Of a stretch of DNA of 64,000 nucleotides, positions 12,001-19,055 are shown in pieces (the stretch's first letter is position 1; every line of letters starts with the position of its first letter). A model generated the notes under the pieces. That model was not told where the DNA came from. It saw only the letters and a program-made list of their open reading frames with translations, and ran no database searches. Source of the stretch: Geomonas paludis (GTDB lineage Bacteria; Desulfobacterota; Desulfuromonadia; Geobacterales; Geobacteraceae); the NCBI RefSeq assembly GCF_014193585.1, contig NZ_BLXY01000002.1, positions 310,001-374,000 on the forward strand. Reading direction: 5' to 3'. The translations under genes and the position numbers were made by a program.

Positions 12001-15000
12001 GCCCGGGGTCTCCGCCTTGGGGGTCGCCGGCGCGTCCGCGCTCCCCTTGCTGCCGGCGGCGGCCGCTTTCCGATCCGCCTGTTCCCGCTCCTGCGCCACC
12101 TGGCCGTCGACGCCTCCGTCCACGCCGGGGGTCGCCTTACCACCGGCCGCGCTCGCCTTGGCCTCCGCGCTCTTCGCAGCAGAGGACTGCGCCGCGAAGG
12201 TGGCCCTTTCCGAGGCGGCAACGTCCCTTCCGGTAGTGGCGGTCGTGGTGTCGTCGCCGACGTTCAGCGCCAGGACCAGGCCGACACCGGCGCGGGTGCC
12301 GGTCGAGCTGCCGTCGCCCTGGGTGACGGTGCGGCCGGTGTGGCTCGCGGAGACGGTCAGGTCGCCCGCGATGCCCAGCTCGCCCCCGCTGCCGAGATCG
12401 GCGCGGGTTTCGCTGTTGGCCACGGTGCAGGCGACTGCGCCGCCGATGCCCGTTCCGCTTCCGCCGCCGGCCGCGGCGCCGGCCCGGGCGGTCGTGCTCG
12501 CGCTGTTGTCGGAGCTGGCGCTCAGGGTGACGTCGTCCCCCCCCAATAGTGCCGCGCCGTCTTCCAGTTCAGCGACGGTGGCGGCGTCCGCGATGTTAAA
12601 GGCCACCGAGGCGCCTACCCCGAGATCCCCTGCAGCGGCGCCCACGCCTTCCGGGGCCGCCCAAGCGTTGCTGACGCTCCTGGTCTCCGCCGAGAGGGTT
12701 GCGTCGCCGGCGATGGTGACCTCGGCGCCGCTCTTCAGCACGGCGCCGGCGCTGACATGGGCGACGTCGACAGCCAGCGCGCCGGCGACCCCCGTTTTCC
12801 CGCTGCTGGCACCGGCGGTCGCCTCAGCCGAGAAGCTCTGGGTGGTGTCGCCGAAGCGGTCGGGCACCGTCGCCTCGACCAGCAATCCCCCGGCACGCAC
12901 CCGGGCGTTGGAGCCGATGCTCGCCTCGCTGGTGACCCTGGGGGCGTTGATCGCCACGGCCGCGCCGATCCCCGGGGACGAATCAGAGGTGGTGCTGCCG
13001 TCAGCCTTGGCCGAGCCGTCGCTGTTGTTCCCGGCTCTGACCGTCAGCGTGCCGCCGCAGGTGATGGAGACGCCGTCGGCAACGATCGCGCGGCTGCCGG
13101 AGTCGGCGAGATTGACGCCGATGGCCGCGGCGACGCTCACTCCCCCCGCGGAGGTCGCGGCCCCGGGGGACTCCGGCGCGTCCGATGCCCCCACGGTGCC
13201 GGCAGACGCCGCCTTCTGGTTCACGAGTTCCCGCTCCTGCGCCACCCGGCCGTCGACCCCGGCGGGGTCCGCCCCGTCACTCTCCCCCTGTGCCCCGACC
13301 GTGCTCGCCTTCGCGTCCGCGACGCCGGAGGCCAGCGTGGTGGCCGCGAGGGTGACCCCTCCCCCCGCCTCCACGTCACGGCCGGTTCGCGCCAGGGTCG
13401 TGTCGGCGACCATGTCCAGGGCGAGGGCCGTGCCCATGGCTGCATTGTCCCCAGCGGCAGAGCCGTCCGCCGCAGTCGCGTGCCCCCCGATGTGGCCGGC
13501 GATGACCGTCAGGTCGCCGGAGAGGCGCTGGGCCGGGCCGCTGCCAAGGTCGGCCCGGGTCAGGCTGTTGGCCACGGTCACCGAGACGGCGCCCCCCTCC
13601 CCCCCTACACCGTTTGCCGCACCGCCCCCCTTCGCCGCCGTCTCGGTGCTGTTGCTCGAGACGGAGATCAGGGTCAGGTCGCTTGCGCCGGTCACGGTGG
13701 CTCCGTCCTGCAACTCCGCGACTGTCGCCGCGTTTCCGACGTTCAACGCCACGGACACGCCCACTCCCGGGTTCGCCTCGCCTTCGCTTTCCGGTCGGGC
13801 GGTTGCCGTGCACGAGGTGTTGCTCTGCGCGGTGAGAGCGACGTCGCCGCCCATTATGACCACCGTGGCTCCCCCCCGGATGGTGGCGCTGTTCCCCACG
13901 TCGGCTATGTTTTGTGCCAGTGCCCCGGCAACCTCTGCCTCCCCGGCGCTGTGGCCCGAGACGGCCACGGCGGAGACCCCCTCCCCCTGTGGCGCGACTG
14001 CCGCGTCGGGCGCCCCCCCTGCCTCCAGAACCACTCCCCCCGCGCCGACAATGCCGCTCCCCCCGATGTAGGCCTCGTGGTCCACGTCCGCCAGGTTGAG
14101 GGCGACGGCTACGCCTGCTCCCGTGGAACCGGCAGCGACGGAACTGCCGTCGGCCGTCGCCGACGAGCCGGCAGCCCCGAGGGAGCGGACCGTCAAGAGG
14201 CCGGAGGTGAGTACCGGCCCGCTGGAGGCGATGCCGGCGCGGGTGGTGCTATGGTCGAGCTCGGTCACCGCCACCGCTGCCGCGAAGGCGACGTTTCCTG
14301 CGCCGGTTCTCGCGTCATGCTCCGCCAGCGTCCTCTCCGATGCCGTGGGGGGCGCCGCGCCGTCGTTGGTGGCCCCGCCGGAAGCGGCCTTCGCTTCGGT
14401 GGAGATGTCATCGACGCTGGAGGCAACGACCGTGATGCTGCCCGCCGAGACCGATGCGCTCTCGTCGATGACCGCCTCCGTGTTCCCGGACACGACGGCG
14501 ACGGCCACGCTACCGCCGGCTCCGCCTGCCGATCCGTCGGCGACGGTCCGCACGGTGCGCCGGTTGGCCGCCCCCATCACCAGGGTGCCTCCCGCCGTAA
14601 CGGAGGTGGAGCCGCCGATGTGGACCGCGGCGGCGCTGTCGACGCTGGAGGCGGCTACCGCAGCATCGGTCTCGGTATCCTCTTTGGAGGTGTTCGCCAA
14701 GGCCACCGCCGTGGTGTCCACCGTCGACGAAGCGGTCAGGGTGACCTGTCCCGCGCCGGTCAGCAGAGATGCACCGCCGACCTCGATCTCGGCGTGCGAA
14801 GCCACCTTGATCAATGCGACGTCGGCGTCGGGCGCGTCGATCAGATCCCCGGCTGTCGCTGTCACGGTAGAGGCGGCCGTCAGGAATATGTTGGCGCCGG
14901 TCAGTTCGGCATCGTTCACCGTGATGCGGCCCCGGACATCGCCCAGGATGCCGTCCCCGGTTGCAACGGCGACCAGGGAGATGTCTCCCGCCGCAGCGGT

Positions 15001-15687
15001 GACATTGCCGTTAACGGTTATGGTCTCCGCGGCGAGGGATACCCCCTTCTCCAAGACGATGCTGCTGCCGACCAGGATGTCATCGGTCCCCGCCCCCCCG
15101 TCGATGCCGATCTTTTCAAACCCCTCGTATGAGATCGAAGTGGAGTTGACCGTGACCAGGTGGTGTTCCCCGTCCACGCTTATCACGTCGTCCCCGTCGG
15201 TCCCCGTGATGACAAGGGTGTCGTTGCCGTCCCCTCCGTCTATCCGCAGCAGGTCCCCCTCCAGGATGACGGGTGTGCCCGCTCCCCCGGCAACGGTCAT
15301 GGTCGCGAGGTCGACGCTGAAGGCGTCGTCGCCGCCGGTCCCGGCGATGGATACCTCCGGCCGAGTCTCGCCCTGACCCGTGGCGCCGAGGCTGCCGAGA
15401 AGGGTGACGGAGGCCTGCAGGGCGACGCCGCTTGCCGGTGTGGCGTCGGCGGCGGCGAGTGCGCCCTGCGCATCGGCGAGTGGCGCCGCGCCGGGAGAAC
15501 CGCCCGCGCTGTCGGCCAGCGGGGCGACGACGTCGGCGGCCTGGACGACAACCGGAGCGAGAATCGGGTCAGCAGAAAGCAGTACGCGGCATTCCAGAGT
15601 CTCGAAATGAACCACCCGCGGCGCCACCTCTCTCTTCCCGGAAGCCACCTTTTCGGCGAACCTGCTGAACCGTCCCAGCATGCCCAT
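1..15687 (-). CDS. Giant LEPR-XLL / RTX-repeat surface protein (partial, C-terminus beyond left edge)
   Basis: One uninterrupted frame of 5,229 codons starts at an ATG preceded by GGAGGTGCGCG and is still open at the window edge. Residues about 28-41 read HFETLECRVLLSADP, a variant of the LEPR-XLL motif found at the N-terminus of very large bacterial proteins. Residues about 120-4,500 are low-complexity beta-strand repeats rich in Gly, Ala, Ser, Val and Thr, alternating segments like VGASVAINVG with segments like GAGDVLLSS, as in filamentous-haemagglutinin-like beta-helices. From about residue 4,860 the chain changes to calcium-binding RTX-type repeats (GGDDxIxGGxG, VIGDNG) with a period near 58 residues. 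I saw no Sec signal peptide. With a TolC-type gene just upstream, type I secretion and a role as surface adhesin or matrix protein are likely. The frame, family motif and repeats are seen; the secretion route and function are inferred. Confidence 0.9.
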   Translation of the reverse strand, partial: MGMLGRFSRFAEKVASGKREVAPRVVHFETLECRVLLSADPILAPVVVQAADVVAPLADSAGGSPGAAPLADAQGALAAADATPASGVALQASVTLLGSLGATGQGETRPEVSIAGTGGDDAFSVDLATMTVAGGAGTPVILEGDLLRIDGGDGNDTLVITGTDGDDVISVDGEHHLVTVNSTSISYEGFEKIGIDGGAGTDDILVGSSIVLEKGVSLAAETITVNGNVTAAAGDISLVAVATGDGILGDVRGRITVNDAELTGANIFLTAASTVTATAGDLIDAPDADVALIKVASHAEIEVGGASLLTGAGQVTLTASSTVDTTAVALANTSKEDTETDAAVAASSVDSAAAVHIGGSTSVTAGGTLVMGAANRRTVRTVADGSAGGAGGSVAVAVVSGNTEAVIDESASVSAGSITVVASSVDDISTEAKAASGGATNDGAAPPTASERTLAEHDARTGAGNVAFAAAVAVTELDHSTTRAGIASSGPVLTSGLLTVRSLGAAGSSATADGSSVAAGSTGAGVAVALNLADVDHEAYIGGSGIVGAGGVVLEAGGAPDAAVAPQGEGVSAVAVSGHSAGEAEVAGALAQNIADVGNSATIRGGATVVIMGGDVALTAQSNTSCTATARPESEGEANPGVGVSVALNVGNAATVAELQDGATVTGASDLTLISVSSNSTETAAKGGGAANGVGGEGGAVSVTVANSLTRADLGSGPAQRLSGDLTVIAGHIGGHATAADGSAAGDNAAMGTALALDMVADTTLARTGRDVEAGGGVTLAATTLASGVADAKASTVGAQGESDGADPAGVDGRVAQERELVNQKAASAGTVGASDAPESPGAATSAGGVSVAAAIGVNLADSGSRAIVADGVSITCGGTLTVRAGNNSDGSAKADGSTTSDSSPGIGAAVAINAPRVTSEASIGSNARVRAGGLLVEATVPDRFGDTTQSFSAEATAGASSGKTGVAGALAVDVAHVSAGAVLKSGAEVTIAGDATLSAETRSVSNAWAAPEGVGAAAGDLGVGASVAFNIADAATVAELEDGAALLGGDDVTLSASSDNSASTTARAGAAAGGGSGTGIGGAVACTVANSETRADLGSGGELGIAGDLTVSASHTGRTVTQGDGSSTGTRAGVGLVLALNVGDDTTTATTGRDVAASERATFAAQSSAAKSAEAKASAAGGKATPGVDGGVDGQVAQEREQADRKAAAAGSKGSADAPATPKAETPGGAVSVAAAVAVNLSASRVQAYLPEGGSITAAGPVTVSAADAGDASATADGSATGLASVGIGAAVAINSAEASCAALVGSNASVRAGDLYVESGGSRTFAAEAVSGACAGGVGVAGGLAVNTSDAVSSAVIGSGARIETAGGDVSLAAENVAGLTAKARPEALLPGAGVGVGASVAINVGDTTTRAEIEDGATIAGAGDVLLSSISSRSLATTAAGGASGGTTVTPAVAVAIADDQVTARVGALADGALTVSGEVVIEADRTATAALSADADAAGSDVAVGVSLTSGSCSASLARDLDAGGTVNITARTRQTSGVDVTGGAQGTPALGSSVDGEISRQLQGTPATAGASVPTVQDKVAGANATALLQSGTSGAAVGVAAAIGVNRLESENAASVAAGVKLTAAGAARIDARSASAATAKATGAAQGLANATGVGAAVAVNEASLLNRAAIGAAAEVSADGITVRAAMTPSTANNNFSVSAEAAGGGRDYGIAGAAGVNDLDMVTEASVGAGARLASGGGIDITATDALAYRNRAGGAGSGVGTGVGASLAANLISQQAYAVLGSGVEADAAGATTVAAGASIGQLDPDYATVAIGHATTTGGPSVAGSGIVDVVAQRTKAGVADGATLNASEGGASGAGQSVTVAATSTMGVVNGAGGLAGTVGATGVGICLDVGVVTKETEAYISAGAKVYAHDSVTLKASSVQNVTSLALSAGAAVDGGTAGCLTVFDLKSLTRAAIDGTADHAATVRAGGALEVSASDTSNLNSAAVTLPAAAGTAVGAATATNLVAVTAVARIAHADVAAGGVTISASSLPCIRSLSAGVSGSGGTAVSGAIRANSITSSAEAHVEDSALESAGNVVLDAREAASGTAPGFWHLLPGGVANEILSTAADTPLDWSANMLAASVGLATAGGSAVGGAIGRNELVSTVRSRIRNSEVSAAGSVTLGSLNKSSAAAYTAGLSASGEFALDAAGALNDATATVEAVIDGGASVTAGQALDLRATDDSSITSVALNLAASGSTAGGVNGSVNLVDHTTRAAVDGSQVKTGAALGLRAVSNAAIDSFARAAAASGNAAGVLFATVNRVWNTTGASIENGAEVHAAGAVSLFATDTSRIDSVAFGVSASGGIAAGAAVAANLVTSEVRSAVAGSSLESGSFLTMVSRSSATVRALAIGCTGSGSIGATLAVLGNSIDTTVTSKVTGSTVYTADDVRVEALETAPASTGEMPLSDAQKSERDRALGATPSGFQGANVSSLNVNLQGSGGVAAGIALTGNSINGRIEAEIVNSTLQAGVDSSGAVRNSLADVTLTALAGSKISAVTTGMVGSGSVAASATGFGNVIHGTLSASIRSGSTVKAGGAATLSASDRSEIRSVAHSVTGSGAIAAGALIGSNVISGTTEALVSGSSVRCGYTLELWAASSADLLSFSGGVAGAGAISGILSLSANTVDNQVAAGVVNEGAAASDVDAEDTITVSARSNSTIDALAFGVAGSGGGAAGAAVSVNEVGGSIQTRVSGSTLDCTDGGLNMSAASSQAVRSVSYGVAGSGGFGLNLAGVGNVVRNSISSRIDGATVRVRGDVNLAAGDGKAGILPPLAIPAQQQAAIADATADSPLSSETLTGSNILSLVVGTAGAGAGALNVALVGNSIGNSIGTAISASNVTSTHHDINLDARSDSGIVALTAGLAVSGGVSIDARGMGNTVRNRIESAVDNGSMARASIGGVVLSAQDASSIDSAGLSFSGAAGLAGATMVAVNDIANAVSADIKGATVLADLGLQLSALEDADVFSSVRGVAASAGGSAALSLAVNEVGNTTTASITDCPYVRSNQGVALVATDLTTVEAVGVGFSAAAGGALGAAASRNEIGNGVHATVSNATVVGGDIALAARSTPVARSFAGGMGLAGFAGIAAAQATNTVANAVDAAVHDATVTSRGSVSITASDAAPAVPQAENSVIQEVNAVLAGNGVAEVDPGANIAAVAASFQAALGVSAGAALVDNEIDNTVKAEAVNANLTAANDIAISAGSRERVAALAAGRSIAAVAGSASSVDNGSTTETTADISGRSTVSAGGNIAISATDNLAVDSLALNLAAGAGAVGGARTSTTIVDNTHAFFEGSSAGMSQIVKAASLDILADSDYSVSGRSRGLADALIAAGSSEATATVLGATKAYVGDHVEIGAAASLDDIGIKARSGVSLTSNAEGLTGGVLAGGRNAATATIDPTVAAFVGNAHIAAGRIGVTARGDVAADTDVKGRLVAVGAVGESESRAQVSPTVSAAVAPGARIEGGALAISSECAAGADAFGTASVASVVDVTGAEVTAPVTPRVTAAIGDNAVITVTGMLSVTAGAYDRANARAESSTLGVLKQGGISSNASLKPVITSRVGNGARIAAGEVSLQALHNMKADGSILEQGDESFATLSSEAVFGGSGVTSRADLVADVLTDVGDGATVTSTGDISLLAYAFNKAHAEVTGTLTAGAIGSLDVVGEALQYGSTAVSTGAGVTLKAGEDLLIAAHTQTNSSAKGGGSVEGGVSGGKTRATATSEGLQTTAAIGANNALSAAAALTVQAEKITDIRAEAQLAGNGTRNLQNDIIAVAEAFMKGNGTNVMVGPSSHIEAEEVQLRSEDLSLQIVAKATSSNTGSAVGTSDSRLSEAAESTTQVVVRQGTDIKGTASIRLSSLQEHLFVWTEAKATATSRFVRTYDSNTFTHSTWSLITTEDGTAMVTGNLLVEQTAYYTQDQTLITFNSDVEVLTPPAQLVVNADGTVTGDGISAHVVDGSVVVDAVANTGTGKVRFDSPFGTLKGNASFVFSTSMPVHIVNRSQLDLVVNDIDTIGAGVVTPDLTFAVADRRDFHYTVGTAPRETALTIENYGDSSIRLAGFIDNSYGTTAIYNFGRGDIFAQGGTVRSRAVKVDSRGDIGASGALLPIELTQVALSGVVLNPELTLVAAGDIHAEVRGLDLDGNGSLDYRAFIKEISAGGLGELNLWDSRQFGPGAIGNTPPLTTLPEPSSPTAGTSTYLVDKGGTDTGNLYLFSSDNDLELAGAIDYGSGDVVISTAGSIKSVSAGQVISAGSIVIDSRSADVGELFNPIRVDTGTGTLSSVTAGDVHLAEVSGDMRVGVVFTNAGVVALSSAGGISDSSNGDFASISGSDVTLVAAGGIGTADDMVQIDSGLLQATAGEGIYLEEVAGDLNLDRVLSATGDVVLEADGSIVDSGNDREADVIARGISLVSRNGHIGEGPDGLQVDSSASEAGLLDATAAGDIHLTETVDDMRIGEITSESGAVTLVVYDSYQPGDTSSATVFGAVEAGGKVELLAGDNVQVLGRITAGDSVRIQGDYQDADPGIGTTLELIGAVEGKTVSILGGDDDDRIGIVSVAAESASVEAFRGDDLIYLGRSVGGSDRDGLLDGIDARLTVDGGQQNDTDLLLLDDSADTSADSGIVTDSLVSGFGMGGVVHYREIESLTVLAGAGPNSIGIRSTAVGTETSVVGGRGDDIFNVSSDAPENLGNLDGIRSDLRLDAGGGDNTLNVSDRGNASGRGSIGADAVITDHDITGMTGDGLHSGTISFQTSGRFTGGVNIYAGSGNDRIAVESTLSGTVTTVKAGEGRDLLAAEGEGGADNGVLALFGEGGADVINGAAWNSALVVFGDSGELTLSGEGALLAATGTDTGVGANDSIMAGDGTNSILGGGGDDRIMTGNGDNTVLGDNGAIQYGSDGRLLSVVSEATAADGVDSIMGGDGDNVVAGGGAGDLITTGSGNDVILGDDGSASFRGGVLVGIASGPGANGGDDVIHAGGGNNTVIGGLGKDTITTGNGYDIIIGDNGEAAFTDGGVITSVATRDPARGDGDTIAGANGTNIMLGGTGGDTITGGSGFDVVIGDNGRATFTSGRLATISSSDPAYDGDDIIRTFGGGDVILGGTGDDIIKPAEAITFARPSGVREGSSLEPSAPILALYPRGSGPADGATGNGHGAVASELSDGGDIDERLQLSFHDTGPQGQPGRN

Positions 15688-15720
15688 CGCGCACCTCCAT
15701 GCCCCGACCACACGTGTAGG

Positions 15721-17070
15721 TCACTGCAACCACTGGTTTATCAGCCCTACGTCCTCGCCAGTCAGCGTCCCCGTCACCTGTTTCAGCCTAAGAGAACTCA
15801 GGATGTAATCGCGTCGCGCCAGCGAGTACTCTCTTCGATACCTGTACAGGTCCTGCATGGCGTCCAGTACCGCTATGCTGGTGTACATCCCTGAGCGGAA
15901 ACCCTCTTCCTTCCCTTCCACCACAAGCGTCTGCGCGCTGACCGATTTCTTCATCGCCTCGGCCCTGGTCGCGGCGCTGACGATGTCGTTGTACGCCGCG
16001 CTGGTCTTGCGTTCGACCGCCCGGCTCGCCCCCTCCACCTCCTGGAGGGCGCCCTGGAGCAGGTGAGCGGCCTCTCTTGTCCGTGAAGACGTCATCCCCC
16101 CTTCGTACAGAGGGATGTTGAGCCTGACCATGGCGTTCCAGATGACCGTGTTGCTCCCAAGGCCAAAGAGTGAGCCCCGCGTGACGCTCTGGTTGTAGTC
16201 GGCCTGGAAATCGAGGGTCGGGTAGTGGGCCGATTCCCGCAGCCGGACTTCGCGCCGTGCCACCTCCGCGTTTTCCTTCTGGATGCGGAGCTCCAGGTTC
16301 TTCCTCCGTGCAGCCTCCAGCCAGAACGCCCCCCCCTGGGGGAAAGGGAGGGGCATGGGGATGTCGTCCTTCAGTGGCCTGACCTCCTGGACCCGCTCGC
16401 CGCAGATCTCCACGAGCGCCTGGAAGGCGTCCTGAAGCAGATATTGGGCCTCGCCCCGCTGGGCTTTGACGGCGGCCAGACGCGCCTCGGCATCGTAGGC
16501 GTCTGTCACCGGCGCAAGTCCCGTCTCGAAACGCGCCCTGGCCAAGGTGTGATGCAGTTCGACTGCGGTCTCTTCGGCTTTGATCGCCGCAAGCCTGTCC
16601 TGGTAGAGCAGGATGTTCATGTAGGCCTCGACCACCCTGAGGGTCACATCCTGCCGTGCCTTTTCGAGCTCGAGTTCGGACCGTTGCAGCAACCTTTTTG
16701 CCTGACCGATGCTGAGGTAGGAGGAATACCGGAAGAGCGGCTGGGAGAGCGCAGCACCGTAGAACCTGGTCGGGTAGTCGATCGTCCCCACGACGTAGAC
16801 GCTGTTTTGGGAACTCCTTACATCCTGGAAGGTGTGGGTGTACCCGGCGAAACCGTATATCTTCGGCAGCACCCCCGCGTACGCCTGTTGCAGCGTCTCA
16901 ACCGTTGCCAGGGACCGGTACTCGGCGCCCCTAAGCTGCGGGTCTTTGCTGAGGGCCAAATTGTAGTAGTGAAGAAGATCGGCTGCCAGGGCGGATCTGG
17001 GAAAAACAAGGAAGGAGCACAGCAAGGTCACTGAAAAAAGGACGAACGACGCCGTTTGCTTTACCGACAT
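15721..17070 (-). CDS. TolC-family outer-membrane channel, type I secretion
   Basis: A 449-residue protein with a signal peptide ending ALA near residue 29 and two OEP-like helical repeats, typical of TolC trimers that form the outer-membrane duct of type I secretion or efflux. Motifs such as LRVVEAYMNILLYQDRL and the matching second repeat (SAAYNDIVSAATRAEAM) support the family. The gene ends 33 bp before the start of the giant RTX protein on the same strand, so the two are probably co-transcribed and this channel probably exports that protein. The ABC transporter and membrane-fusion subunits are not in the window and may lie past the left edge. Confidence 0.88.
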   Translation of the reverse strand: MSVKQTASFVLFSVTLLCSFLVFPRSALAADLLHYYNLALSKDPQLRGAEYRSLATVETLQQAYAGVLPKIYGFAGYTHTFQDVRSSQNSVYVVGTIDYPTRFYGAALSQPLFRYSSYLSIGQAKRLLQRSELELEKARQDVTLRVVEAYMNILLYQDRLAAIKAEETAVELHHTLARARFETGLAPVTDAYDAEARLAAVKAQRGEAQYLLQDAFQALVEICGERVQEVRPLKDDIPMPLPFPQGGAFWLEAARRKNLELRIQKENAEVARREVRLRESAHYPTLDFQADYNQSVTRGSLFGLGSNTVIWNAMVRLNIPLYEGGMTSSRTREAAHLLQGALQEVEGASRAVERKTSAAYNDIVSAATRAEAMKKSVSAQTLVVEGKEEGFRSGMYTSIAVLDAMQDLYRYRREYSLARRDYILSSLRLKQVTGTLTGEDVGLINQWLQ

Positions 17071-17402
17071 GCTGCCCCTCCTGGCAGTTCAATAAGTGCC
17101 GCGTACCGCATAGCATAATTAGCACTTTTTAATAAATCAGGTCAGCAGACATCGCCACCATGCCGGGTTGTCAAAAAAAAATCGATGGGTCCTGGGTCGG
17201 AACAGGAGGTACAAGGCGGGGGGGGAAATGTGACACAGGGGCACCGGCGAGAGCAAAGCCGGCGGAGCAGGTGAATCATGTAAGATCTGACGCGGTAGCC
17301 GATTGCGTGCACCACGACCGTATGAAAAATGGCCAAGGCGCGACTCGCGTGAGCTGCCGCCGCCTTGGCCATTTTCTATGTGAAGGTACGCTCTGAGACG
17401 GG
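17071..17402. other. Intergenic gap between tolC-like gene and cysN
   Basis: I see no credible gene in this 332-bp gap. It holds the cysN terminator (listed separately) and a short CCGGC/GCCGG hairpin near 17245-17265. A weak promoter candidate for the TolC-like gene reads TGACCT, 17 bp, TAATTA on the minus strand (17144 to 17116). Confidence 0.5.
17325..17375 (-). terminator. Rho-independent terminator of the cys operon
   Basis: AAAATGGCCAAGGCG pairs with CGCCTTGGCCATTTT across a 20-nt loop. Read on the minus strand the stem runs into ATTTTTC, 28 bp after the cysN stop. The A/T ends are symmetrical, so it could stop transcription from either side. Confidence 0.8.
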
Positions 17403-19055
17403 CTAGATGCCGGTGCCGTCGTCACCGTACCCTTTTACCGGGCTGGTGCCGCGCTTGAAGAGCAGGATGCTGACGCCGTCGCCGTTTCGGTCAAATTCGA
17501 AGGCAAGCTCATGCTCGTAGGCCAGTTGCGCCACCGGCTCCAGCTGGGAGAGATCGCGCAGCCGGATCAGGATGCGGTTCCCCTTGCCCAGGTAGTCGTG
17601 GATGCTCTGGGCCAGATCGAGGATGAAAAGCCCCTTCTCCTCGGTGAGATCGACGACGTTCAGGTTGGTGGCGGCCACGGCATCGAGGGTGATGTGCCGC
17701 GGGGCCCAGGGGTTACTGTCGCTGGCGGAGAGATGCGCCCGCTGCGACTCGTCGGGAGCGCTCAGCACCATGCCTGCCGCCACCGTCGCGTTGGTGAACC
17801 GGTCGATGAGGATGAAGCTGCCGGTATCGCGGTTGGCGCCGTAAGGGTCGAAGGAAACCGGACGGTCCAGCTCGATACGCGCCAGGCCGATCTCGTTCAG
17901 CCCCAGGGTGCTGACCTGCTTCTGCTCCAGGGTGTTCACGTCCACCGCGTACTGCACCGCGGTAACGCGCCCGGGGGTGACGCCGGTGGCGGTCTTGACC
18001 AGGTAGAGCTGCCCGGGCTGCAGCGGCTCGTCGTGCATCCAGACCAGGTGCGCCTCGGGATGCCGGGTGTACAAGGGGGGCGCCTCGGGACGGGTCAGCA
18101 TGTCGCCGCGGCTGATGTCGATTTCGTCCTCCAGGGTGAGCGTGACCGCCTGTCCCGCCACTGCTTCGTTGAGATCGCCGTTGAAGGTGACGATCCGGGC
18201 AACCTTGCTGGTTTGTCCCGAGGAGGCCACCCTGATCTCGTCGCCGGGGCGGACCGTGCCGGAGGCGACGGTGCCGCAGAAGCCGCGGAAGTCAAGGTTG
18301 GGACGGTTCACCCACTGCACCGGGAGACGGAACGGCTGCTGGTCGCGGTCGTCCTCGACCTGCACCGTCTCCAGGAAGTGCATCAGGGTCGGCCCCTGAT
18401 ACCATGCAGTCTCGCTGCTCTTCTCGATGATGTTGTCGCCGTTCAACGCGGAGATGGGGAGCGCGGTGATGCTGGCAAAGCCCAGCGGTGCTGCGAACTC
18501 GCGGTAGTCCGCCTCGATGGCGCGGAACTTCTCCTCGTCGTAGCCGATCAGGTCCATCTTGTTGATGGCCAGGACGATGTGCTTGATCCCCACCAGGGAG
18601 ACCAGGAAGCTGTGACGGCGGGTCTGGGTCAAGAGCCCCTTGCGGGCGTCGACCAGGATGACGGCGACCTTGGCGGTCGAGGCGCCGGTCACCATGTTGC
18701 GGGTGTACTGCTCGTGTCCCGGGGTGTCGGCCACGATGAACTTGCGGCGGTCGGTGGAGAAGAAGCGGTAGGCGACGTCGATGGTGATCCCCTGCTCCCG
18801 CTCGGCCTGCAGACCGTCCAGAAGCAGCGCGTAGTCGATGGCGCCCCCCTGGGTCCCCACCTTCTTGCTGTCGGCCTCCAGCGCGGCGAGCTGGTCCTCG
18901 AAGACCATCTTGGAGTCCCACAGAAGGCGGCCGATCAGGGTGCTCTTGCCGTCGTCCACGCTGCCGCAGGTGATGAAACGGAGCAGCGACTTCTCCTCCT
19001 GGCTCTTCAGGTAGGCAAGGATATCTTTCTCGATCAGTTCTGATTGATGTGCCAT
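17403..19055 (-). CDS. cysN: Sulfate adenylyltransferase subunit 1 (GTPase)
   Basis: CysN couples GTP hydrolysis to formation of adenylyl sulfate (APS) from ATP and sulfate by CysD, the first step of assimilatory sulfate reduction. The 550-residue protein has the EF-Tu-like GTPase motifs: P-loop GSVDDGKS at 31-38, DTPGHEQYTRNM near 115 and NKMDL near 165, followed by the beta-barrel domains. There is no fused CysC (APS kinase) domain, in keeping with a downstream enzyme that reduces APS directly. Its ATG shares one base with the cysD stop (TAATG), so translation is coupled. It is the last gene of cysH-cysD-cysN. Confidence 0.96.
   Translation of the reverse strand: MAHQSELIEKDILAYLKSQEEKSLLRFITCGSVDDGKSTLIGRLLWDSKMVFEDQLAALEADSKKVGTQGGAIDYALLLDGLQAEREQGITIDVAYRFFSTDRRKFIVADTPGHEQYTRNMVTGASTAKVAVILVDARKGLLTQTRRHSFLVSLVGIKHIVLAINKMDLIGYDEEKFRAIEADYREFAAPLGFASITALPISALNGDNIIEKSSETAWYQGPTLMHFLETVQVEDDRDQQPFRLPVQWVNRPNLDFRGFCGTVASGTVRPGDEIRVASSGQTSKVARIVTFNGDLNEAVAGQAVTLTLEDEIDISRGDMLTRPEAPPLYTRHPEAHLVWMHDEPLQPGQLYLVKTATGVTPGRVTAVQYAVDVNTLEQKQVSTLGLNEIGLARIELDRPVSFDPYGANRDTGSFILIDRFTNATVAAGMVLSAPDESQRAHLSASDSNPWAPRHITLDAVAATNLNVVDLTEEKGLFILDLAQSIHDYLGKGNRILIRLRDLSQLEPVAQLAYEHELAFEFDRNGDGVSILLFKRGTSPVKGYGDDGTGI

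Noticed and set aside
9607-15132. Long open frames on the plus strand (for example 9607-12549 and 12757-15132) opposite the giant gene
   Set aside because: They encode compositionally odd Arg/Gly/His-rich sequence without RBS or domain, and are mirror images of the repeat-rich, very GC-rich minus-strand gene.
17220-17265. Possible cyclic-di-GMP (GEMM) riboswitch, because of ACACAGGGGCACC and GCAAAGCC words
   Set aside because: The order and spacing of the conserved blocks do not match GEMM, the words only form a plain CCGGC/GCCGG hairpin, and no plus-strand gene follows.
17511-19043. Plus-strand open frame of 510 codons opposite cysN
   Set aside because: cysN on the minus strand is unmistakable; the opposite frame shows no motif and is typical antisense openness at high GC.
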